Source of the DNA: Alphaproteobacteria bacterium
GTDB taxonomy: Bacteria > Pseudomonadota > Alphaproteobacteria > UBA11222
DNA: 5,374 bases
Assembly: GCA_003454415.1 (NCBI GenBank)
Contig: DMKG01000246.1
Location: forward strand, 1-5,374
Direction: 5' to 3'
The position numbers and the translations under genes were made by a program. Within the stretch, counting starts at the first letter, position 1, and each line of letters starts with the position of its first letter. The notes below the pieces were generated by a model. That model was not told where the DNA came from and made no database searches. It worked only from the letters and a program-made list of their open reading frames with translations. This document shows positions 1 to 4,442 of the stretch, in pieces.

Positions 1-205
1 TAATGACGCCGGCATCATGCGGATGCTCTATTGCAGACAAAATGATCTGTAGACTGATTGATCTTCCGGAAGGATTTTTATTCAGCGCTTCGGCTGTTTT
101 TCCATATGCGGCAAGCTGAGGGTTTGTAATATCATCTATTCTCCGGCCAGACGATTTCAGTCTGACGCGACCAATCCCTTGCGCCCTGGCCTGGTGCGTA
201 ATCAC
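1..205 (-). CDS. Possible divergent hypothetical gene, 5' part only
   Basis: I do not recognise this protein and am not sure that it is a gene. On the minus strand a frame is open from 298 to the left edge. The most likely start is a GTG at 205-203, giving 68 codons before the edge. The predicted protein has a plausible soluble composition, including ITNPQLAAYGKTAEAL and a helix-like SISLQIILSAIEH. By hand count about 30 of 68 third positions are G or C, much lower than in the rib genes. Codons such as ATA, AGA, CTA and AAA are common. That fits either non-coding DNA or a gene with a foreign composition. A GAG about 7 bases before the GTG is only a weak ribosome binding site. If real, the gene diverges from ribD, and the two would share a 176-base control region. 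Confidence 0.2.
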   Translation of the reverse strand, partial: MITHQARAQGIGRVRLKSSGRRIDDITNPQLAAYGKTAEALNKNPSGRSISLQIILSAIEHPHDAGVI

Positions 206-339
206 AGTGCGACTCAGATGCGCCGCTTGTGGGAGCAGGCAGGAAACCGGAGCAGTGGAGCGACGTCTTTTCCCACAAAGGGAATTAGAGTATGGAGGCT
301 ATGAGTTCAGCAATTCCGTCCAAATCCGTCATGTTCTGA

Positions 340-345
340 TACAAT
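340..345 (+). promoter_or_regulatory. Candidate -10 box for the rib genes
   Basis: TACAAT at 340-345 differs from the sigma-70 consensus TATAAT at one base and lies 37 bases before the ribD start. No good TTGACA-like box sits at the proper distance: the 17-base position holds CGTCCA, and TTCCGT at 314-319 would need a 20-base spacer. The call therefore rests on the -10 alone. Two similar 10-base units (312-321 and 322-331) lie directly upstream and could be an operator. Confidence 0.25.
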
Positions 346-365
346 TGTCCTTCTGCACTCCCTGC

Positions 366-377
366 CAGGAAATCCTG
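366..377 (+). promoter_or_regulatory. ribD ribosome binding site inside a short inverted repeat
   Basis: The only Shine-Dalgarno-like sequence before ribD is AGGA at 367-370. It ends 11 bases before the ATG at 382, which is a long spacer. It lies inside CAGGAAATCCTG, where CAGG can pair with CCTG around an AAAT loop. Pairing would partly hide the binding site. The stem is only 4 base pairs, so a regulatory role is a guess. Confidence 0.3.
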
Positions 378-381
378 CTCC

Positions 382-1503
382 ATGATGTCCGCCTCAGAAA
401 CCTCCCGAGATCTGCATTTCATGCGCGTGGCGCTTCATTTGGCGCGGCGCGGGCTTGGGGAAGTTTGGCCCAACCCGGCTGTGGGTTGTGTGATCGCGGG
501 GGGTGGGATCATCGCCCGCGGCTGGACGCAAAAGGGCGGCCGTCCCCACGCGGAGACCGAAGCGCTGGCGCGCGCTGGCGCTGCAGCGAAAGGGGCAACC
601 GCCTATGTCAGCCTAGAGCCCTGTGCGCATCACGGAAGGACACCACCCTGCGCAGAAGCGCTCATCGCCGCGGGGGTCGGGAGAGTGGTTGCGCCCATCG
701 CCGATCCTGACCCGCGGGTGGCCGGGCAGGGCTTCGACAAACTCCGTCAGGCCGGCATAAGCGTGACGGTTGGCCTCTGCGCAGAGGAGGCGTCGCGCCT
801 CAATGCCGGGTTCATTTCCCGGATTACCCGGAACCTTCCCATGGTCAGCGTCAAGATCGCCAGCAGCATGGATGGGCGTATCGCGCTTGGAAATGGGGAA
901 AGCAGATGGATTACCGGCGACGAGGCCCGCGCCTATGGGCATTTTCTGCGCGCCAGCCATGACGCGATACTGGTCGGCAGCGCCACGGCGCTCGCCGATG
1001 ATCCCCTGTTGAACTGCCGTCTGCCGGGGCTGGAAGCGGCCTCTCCGGTTCGGATCGTCGCCGATGGGCGGATGCGCCTGCCTCTGACCGCCAGTCTGGT
1101 GAGGAGCGCCGCGCAGCTTCCCGTCTGGCTGCTGACGAGAACGGACGGGGATCCCCAGCGCAAACAGGCCTATCGTGACGCCGGGGTGGAAGTCATCGAG
1201 ACCGGCGCGGGCGCCGATGGGGGGCTGGATACCCGCGGCATGCTTAACGCCATCGCATCGCGGGGCGTTACCCGGCTGCTGATCGAGGGGGGCGGCGCCC
1301 TGATCGCCTCGGTTATTCAGCACCATCTGGCCAGCCAGATCTACTGGTTCCGGGCGCCGCGCCTGATCGGCGGGGACGGGATTGCAGCCGTCGCCCCGTT
1401 GGGTCTTGGCCATCTTGCAGATTCGCCAGCCTATTTGCGTGAATCCATACGCGTTTTGGGTGACGATGTAGTGGAAACCTATCTCCGGCTGGCGTATGTA
1501 TAG
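382..1503 (+). CDS. ribD: Bifunctional riboflavin pyrimidine deaminase/reductase RibD
   Basis: RibD deaminates 2,5-diamino-6-ribosylamino-4(3H)-pyrimidinone 5'-phosphate and then reduces the ribosyl side chain with NADPH. These are the second and third steps of the pyrimidine branch of riboflavin synthesis, in the cytosol. The protein has 373 residues, normal for the family. The N-terminal cytidine-deaminase-like domain (about 10-145) has PNPAVG at 30-35, the zinc ligand H56 with catalytic E58 in HAETEAL, and ligands C81 and C90 in PCAHHGRTPPC. DPDPRVAGQG follows at 108-117. The C-terminal reductase domain (about 152-373) has KIASSMDGRIA at 158-168, SRWITG at 174-179, an AILVGSATALADDP stretch and a late LLIEGGGALI. 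ATG codons at 382 and 385 are both possible starts. The TAG stop is 3 bases before ribE, so co-transcription is very likely. Both active sites look intact. Confidence 0.96.
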   Translation: MMSASETSRDLHFMRVALHLARRGLGEVWPNPAVGCVIAGGGIIARGWTQKGGRPHAETEALARAGAAAKGATAYVSLEPCAHHGRTPPCAEALIAAGVGRVVAPIADPDPRVAGQGFDKLRQAGISVTVGLCAEEASRLNAGFISRITRNLPMVSVKIASSMDGRIALGNGESRWITGDEARAYGHFLRASHDAILVGSATALADDPLLNCRLPGLEAASPVRIVADGRMRLPLTASLVRSAAQLPVWLLTRTDGDPQRKQAYRDAGVEVIETGAGADGGLDTRGMLNAIASRGVTRLLIEGGGALIASVIQHHLASQIYWFRAPRLIGGDGIAAVAPLGLGHLADSPAYLRESIRVLGDDVVETYLRLAYV

Positions 1504-1506
1504 GCG

Positions 1507-2124
1507 ATGTTCACAGGCATCATCACCGACGTCGGCAATCTCCGCTCCATGGAAAAGCGCGGCGATACCCGTATGGTTATCACCACCGCCTATCCAGTGG
1601 AAAATGTGGAGATCGGCGCTTCCATCGCCTGTTCAGGGGTCTGCCTGACAGTGGTGGACAAGGGGCGGGATGCGGACGGCCAGGCCTGGTTCGCCGTTGA
1701 CGCCTCCGCCGAAACGCTGAACTGCACCAATCTGGGCAAACTCGCCCCCGGCCATCGCATCAATCTGGAGCGCGCCCTGCGCATTGGCGATGAACTGGGC
1801 GGCCATATTGTCAGCGGCCATGTAGATGGCCAGGCGCGGATCACCGCGATCCGACCGGAAGGGGGATCGATCCGCTACAGCTTTGCCTCGCCTCGCGAGT
1901 TGGCGCGCTATATCGCGCCGAAGGGGTCGGTGGCGCTGGATGGGGTTTCTCTCACCGTCAATGAAGTCGGCGATCAGGACGGCGCCGTAATCTTTGGCGT
2001 GAATGTCATTCCCCATACCCAGCAGATGACCACTTTCGGGAACAGGGCGGTGGGTGATCTGGTGAATATGGAGGTGGATGTGGTTGCCCGCTATGTCGAC
2101 CGGCTCAATCAGGCGGAGAGATAA
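1507..2124 (+). CDS. ribE: Riboflavin synthase, alpha chain
   Basis: Riboflavin synthase dismutates two molecules of 6,7-dimethyl-8-ribityllumazine into riboflavin and the pyrimidinedione that is recycled by RibH. The 205-residue protein shows the internal duplication of the family. The first lumazine-binding barrel starts with the typical MFTGIITDVG at 1-10 and contains SGVCLTVV at 43-50. The second starts at GGHIVSGHVDG (98-108) and contains LDGVSLTVNEV at 144-154. The canonical MFTGI beginning fixes the start at 1507. There is no good Shine-Dalgarno sequence, and the start is only 3 bases after the ribD TAG stop, so translational coupling to ribD is likely. The TAA stop abuts the ATG of the next gene. 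The symbol ribC is used for the same enzyme in E. coli. Confidence 0.95.
   Translation: MFTGIITDVGNLRSMEKRGDTRMVITTAYPVENVEIGASIACSGVCLTVVDKGRDADGQAWFAVDASAETLNCTNLGKLAPGHRINLERALRIGDELGGHIVSGHVDGQARITAIRPEGGSIRYSFASPRELARYIAPKGSVALDGVSLTVNEVGDQDGAVIFGVNVIPHTQQMTTFGNRAVGDLVNMEVDVVARYVDRLNQAER
2115..2120 (+). promoter_or_regulatory. Ribosome binding site of the ribB gene
   Basis: GGAGAG at 2115-2120 lies within the last codons of ribE, four bases before the ATG at 2125. The ribE stop codon occupies those intervening bases with one other base. It is the best Shine-Dalgarno sequence inside the rib cluster and supports this start. Confidence 0.5.
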
Positions 2125-3264
2125 ATGTCCGAAACGGCAACAGGCAAACTTAGCCCAAAAGAATTGCAGGAATTTCTTTCCCCCATTGAAGATGTCATCG
2201 AAGACGCCCGCAATGGCCGCATGTTCATTCTGGTGGATGACGAGGATCGTGAAAATGAAGGCGATCTCATCATTCCAGCGCAGATGGCTACCCCTGACGC
2301 CATCAATTTCATGGCCAAGCACGGACGTGGCCTCATCTGCCTGAGTCTGACCGGCAAACGGGTCAAGGAACTGGGCATTCCACTGATGGCCTCGAATAAT
2401 CAGGAGCGTCACCAGACCGCCTTTACGGTTTCCATAGAGGCGCGCGAAGGGGTGACCACCGGCATCTCCGCCCATGACCGCGCCCGCACGGTCGCCGTGG
2501 CGATCGATCCCACCAAGGGCGCGCGGGATATCGTAACCCCCGGGCATGTATTTCCCCTGATGGCGCGCGATGGCGGGGTGCTGGTGCGCGCCGGGCATAC
2601 CGAAGCGGCGGTGGATATTGCAAGACTGGCCGGGTTGAACCCTGCTGGCGTGATCTGCGAAATCATGAACGAAGACGGCACCATGGCCCGGCTGCCGGAC
2701 CTGGTGGGCTTTGCCCAGACTCATGGCCTCAAAGTGGCGACCATCGCCGATCTGATCGCCTATCGCCGCCGGTATGACCGCATCATACACCGCGCCGTTG
2801 AAACCGATATCGACACCATGTATGGCGGTCAGTTCAAACTCTATGTCTATATCAACGTTGTTGAATATGCAGAGCATATCGCCCTGGTGAAAGGCGATGT
2901 CAAAGCGCCGGGGCCCGTGCCGGTGCGGGTGCACGCCATCAATGTGTTTGATGATCTGCTGGGCGCAAAAAGTGGTCATACGGGTCTTCTGCACGGCGCG
3001 ATGGAGCAGATTTCCAGGCTGGAGCGCGGGGTGATTGTACTGATCCGCGACACCAAGGCGACGATCGTATCCGACATTCTGATGCGTGAAAAAGGCGGAG
3101 GCGGGCGGGCGCTGCGCGATTATGGGGTTGGCGCACAGATCTTGGTCGATCTTGGAGTTAAGGAGCTGGCCCTGCTCTCCAATTCTCAAAACCGGCACAT
3201 TATCGGGCTGGAGGGTTATGGCCTGCATATTGCCGACATCCTGCCCATTACCCCTAAAGATTGA
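2125..3264 (+). CDS. ribB: 3,4-dihydroxy-2-butanone 4-phosphate synthase with degenerate GTP cyclohydrolase II domain (RibBX type)
   Basis: The N-terminal domain (about 18-212) makes 3,4-dihydroxy-2-butanone 4-phosphate and formate from ribulose 5-phosphate. It has the acidic metal/substrate loop [13 protein letters not shown] (37-49), [12 protein letters not shown] (95-106), [14 protein letters not shown] (140-153), and GHTEAAVD (157-164) and [12 protein letters not shown] (178-189). These carry the expected catalytic H158 and E179. The C-terminal part (about 214-379) aligns by eye with GTP cyclohydrolase [17 protein letters not shown], then [12 protein letters not shown] near the end. The three zinc cysteines of the C-x2-GD-x8-RCDCG-type motif are absent; the matching stretch reads [18 protein letters not shown]. 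No cysteine occurs after C178. The RQEGR-type motif is replaced by RDTKATI. This matches the RibBX variant known from Proteobacteria. Automatic annotation may wrongly name it RibBA. The start abuts the riboflavin synthase stop. Confidence 0.94.
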   Translation: MSETATGKLSPKELQEFLSPIEDVIEDARNGRMFILVDDEDRENEGDLIIPAQMATPDAINFMAKHGRGLICLSLTGKRVKELGIPLMASNNQERHQTAFTVSIEAREGVTTGISAHDRARTVAVAIDPTKGARDIVTPGHVFPLMARDGGVLVRAGHTEAAVDIARLAGLNPAGVICEIMNEDGTMARLPDLVGFAQTHGLKVATIADLIAYRRRYDRIIHRAVETDIDTMYGGQFKLYVYINVVEYAEHIALVKGDVKAPGPVPVRVHAINVFDDLLGAKSGHTGLLHGAMEQISRLERGVIVLIRDTKATIVSDILMREKGGGGRALRDYGVGAQILVDLGVKELALLSNSQNRHIIGLEGYGLHIADILPITPKD

Positions 3265-3270
3265 GTACAG

Positions 3271-3729
3271 ATGGCGCATCCCCCACATATCATGATTGTC
3301 GAGGCGCGTTTCTATGCGCATATTTCCGATGCGCTGTTAGAGGGGGTCGTGACGGAACTGAAGCGGCAGGGGGCCACTTTCGACTGTTACGAAGTCAGCG
3401 GCGCTTTTGAAATCCCCGCCGCTATCCGTTTCGCAATCGAGGCGCGGCGCGCCAATTCCAGCAAACGCCGCTATGATGGCTATATCGGGCTGGGTTGCGT
3501 GATCCGTGGCGAGACGACCCATTACGAGACGATCTGCGCGGAATCCGCACGCGGACTGATGGATTTGTCTCTGCAATATGGCGTGGCGCTGGCCAATGGA
3601 ATTTTGACTGTTGAAAATGAGGCGCAGGCGATTGCCCGCGCTTCGATGACGGACAAGAACAAGGGGCGTGAATTCGCCCAGGCCTGCCTTACAATGGTGG
3701 ATCACCGGCGTAAATTCGGCCTGGAATAA
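3271..3729 (+). CDS. ribH: 6,7-dimethyl-8-ribityllumazine synthase (lumazine synthase)
   Basis: Lumazine synthase condenses the RibD-branch pyrimidine with the RibB product to give 6,7-dimethyl-8-ribityllumazine. The family forms pentamers or 60-subunit shells; the sequence does not show which applies here. The 152-residue protein has the typical order: IVEARFY (9-15) with the substrate-stacking aromatic F14, SGAFEIPAAI (43-52), GCVIRGETTHYETI (75-88) with the expected catalytic histidine H84, NGILTVENEAQA, and the C-terminal NKGREFAQACL helix. All key parts look intact. The start is 6 bases after the TGA of the ribB gene, in the same frame. The Shine-Dalgarno sequence is poor (TGAG at 3262-3265), which points to translation coupled to the gene before. 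It is the last gene of the compact rib cluster. Confidence 0.95.
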   Translation: MAHPPHIMIVEARFYAHISDALLEGVVTELKRQGATFDCYEVSGAFEIPAAIRFAIEARRANSSKRRYDGYIGLGCVIRGETTHYETICAESARGLMDLSLQYGVALANGILTVENEAQAIARASMTDKNKGREFAQACLTMVDHRRKFGLE

Positions 3730-3836
3730 GTGCCATTAGCGCCCCGAATCCGCAGTTCGTCACACTGACCCGATCGCATCTGCGGTCCCGTTCCAGCATT
3801 CGCGTCCTGTTTTTGGCGCGCCCGTTTGCGGATGCC

Positions 3837-3850
3837 GGTCCATAAGGACC
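3837..3850. repeat. Short perfect hairpin in the ribH-nusB gap
   Basis: GGTCC and GGACC pair perfectly around an ATAA loop, giving a 5-base-pair stem. No T-run follows, so it is not a standard intrinsic terminator. It could stabilise the 3' end of the rib transcript or be a chance palindrome. Confidence 0.3.
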
Positions 3851-3891
3851 ACCAGCAAGTAAAACGGCTAGTGGAGTATCTGGATTTGAAG

Positions 3892-3920
3892 TTGCTGTAA
3901 GTATCGGCCTCATTTAAAAA
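3892..3920 (+). promoter_or_regulatory. Weak candidate promoter for nusB-thiL
   Basis: TTGCTG at 3892-3897 is followed after exactly 17 bases by TAAAAA at 3915-3920. The first matches the -35 consensus at three of six bases and the second matches the -10 consensus at four of six. The region is AT-rich compared with its surroundings and lies just before nusB. The long gap after ribH makes a separate promoter reasonable, but the boxes alone are poor evidence. Confidence 0.2.
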
Positions 3921-3956
3921 TCCAAAACCATACTAGCGGCTGGGAACACGAAACCA

Positions 3957-4442
3957 ATGACGAGCACGATCCGTAAGGCCAGCGGCCGCTCTCTCGCCCG
4001 ATTGCTGGCGGTGCAGGCGCTGTATCAGATGGAAATCAGCGGTATTGACGTCAATGCCGTCATCCTCGAATTTCTTTCCGAACGTATCGGGCATGAAATC
4101 GAGGGGATCGAATATGAACAGGCGGATCAGGGTTTGTTTACGGAACTGGTGCGCGGGGTGGTTTCCCGTCAGCTTGAAATCGACCCGCTGATCGCACGAA
4201 CCGTCAGCGCGGACTGGGCTCTGCCCCGTCTTGATGCGACATTGCGCGCCCTTATCCGCGCGGGAACCTATGAATTGATGGCCCGCAAGGATACTCCCGT
4301 CAAGGTGGTTCTCAGCGAATATATCGACATTGCCCATGCGTTTTTCCCGGGCGATGAGCCTGGATTTGCAAACGGAGTGCTGGACAAAATCGCCCGGCGG
4401 CTGCGCCCGGAGGCCTTTGATGGGCAAAAAGACAGATGCTGA
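3957..4442 (+). CDS. nusB: Transcription antitermination factor NusB
   Basis: NusB binds the boxA RNA element together with NusE (ribosomal protein S10). It supports antitermination and correct processing of rRNA transcripts. The 161-residue all-helical protein has the family's N-terminal signature LARLLAVQALYQMEISG (13-29). Its C-terminal signature runs from LDATLRALIRAGTYEL (92-107) through VVLSEYIDIA (117-126) to GFANGVLDKIARRL (136-149). The length is normal for alphaproteobacterial NusB. An in-frame stop at 3915-3917 with no start codon between makes ATG 3957 the first possible start. GGGA at 3942-3945 is a weak, distant Shine-Dalgarno sequence. The final 23 bases overlap thiL in another frame, so the two are almost certainly co-transcribed. 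Confidence 0.94.
   Translation: MTSTIRKASGRSLARLLAVQALYQMEISGIDVNAVILEFLSERIGHEIEGIEYEQADQGLFTELVRGVVSRQLEIDPLIARTVSADWALPRLDATLRALIRAGTYELMARKDTPVKVVLSEYIDIAHAFFPGDEPGFANGVLDKIARRLRPEAFDGQKDRC
4409..4413 (+). promoter_or_regulatory. Ribosome binding site of thiL
   Basis: GGAGG at 4409-4413 is a near-perfect anti-16S match lying 6 bases before ATG 4420. It decides the thiL start inside the 3' end of nusB and argues against a start after the nusB stop codon. Confidence 0.7.

Larger units (their letters stand above)
1..381. other. Region upstream of ribD without a recognised gene
   Basis: No gene could be identified here. The first two thirds are richer in A and T than the operon that follows. 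On the plus strand, stops interrupt the frames between 1 and 120. Frame 3 is then open from 120 into ribD, but it resembles nothing I know and runs over 300 bases inside ribD. On the minus strand one frame is open from 298 to the left edge and is listed separately. The last 80 bases probably carry the ribD promoter and leader. I looked for the conserved parts of an FMN riboswitch (RFN element), such as the ACCGGCGGU-type block, and found none. The gene often found upstream of ribD in alphaproteobacteria, nrdR, is not visible: there is no zinc-finger start or ATP-cone sequence. Confidence 0.6.
3730..3956. other. ribH-nusB intergenic region
   Basis: These 227 bases separate two genes that are often nearly adjacent in alphaproteobacteria. 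I see no known RNA gene and no clear intrinsic terminator: T5 at 3810-3814 has no good stem directly before it. The first half is GC-rich and holds several inverted repeats: GATCGC/GCGGTC at 3772-3787, ATCCGCAG/TTGCGGAT at 3748-3755 and 3826-3833, and GGTCC/GGACC at 3837-3850. A plus-strand frame is open from 3769 to 3900 and includes a 22-codon ORF from ATG 3832 to TAA 3900. The last 50 bases are AT-rich and may contain a nusB promoter. Confidence 0.6.

Noticed and set aside
61..79. Terminator-like sequence: palindromic TTCCGGAA followed by T5
   Set aside because: The best stem ending at the T-run is only five pairs including a wobble, or three pairs with a GGAA loop. No gene is known to end just before it. 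It is too weak to call.
207..710. Plus-strand frame starting at GTG 207 with two CxxC pairs (CAAC and CTPC) that could suggest a small zinc protein
   Set aside because: It runs 329 bases into ribD in another frame, resembles no family I know, and its second half is plainly a frame-shifted reading of the RibD deaminase domain. The two Cys pairs are likely chance.
613..1413. Minus-strand frame of 266 codons antisense to ribD
   Set aside because: It lies fully inside the well-supported ribD. It is rich in P, G, R and A, as expected for a shadow of a GC-rich gene, and has no family features.
1633..3321. Very long minus-strand frame (562 codons) antisense to ribE, ribB and the start of ribH
   Set aside because: It is in exact register with the sense codons, so it stays open simply because the rib genes there avoid TTA, CTA and TCA. 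The fact that all three genes share one frame makes it longer. The product has no recognisable motif.
3801..3814. T5 run at 3810-3814 considered as the end of a rib terminator
   Set aside because: The bases directly before it form no stem. The nearest hairpin ends at 3787, too far upstream for an intrinsic terminator.
3689..3913. Minus-strand frame of 74 codons covering the ribH-nusB gap
   Set aside because: The composition is low in information, rich in P, G and R. It has no recognisable domain or ribosome binding site and overlaps the end of ribH.
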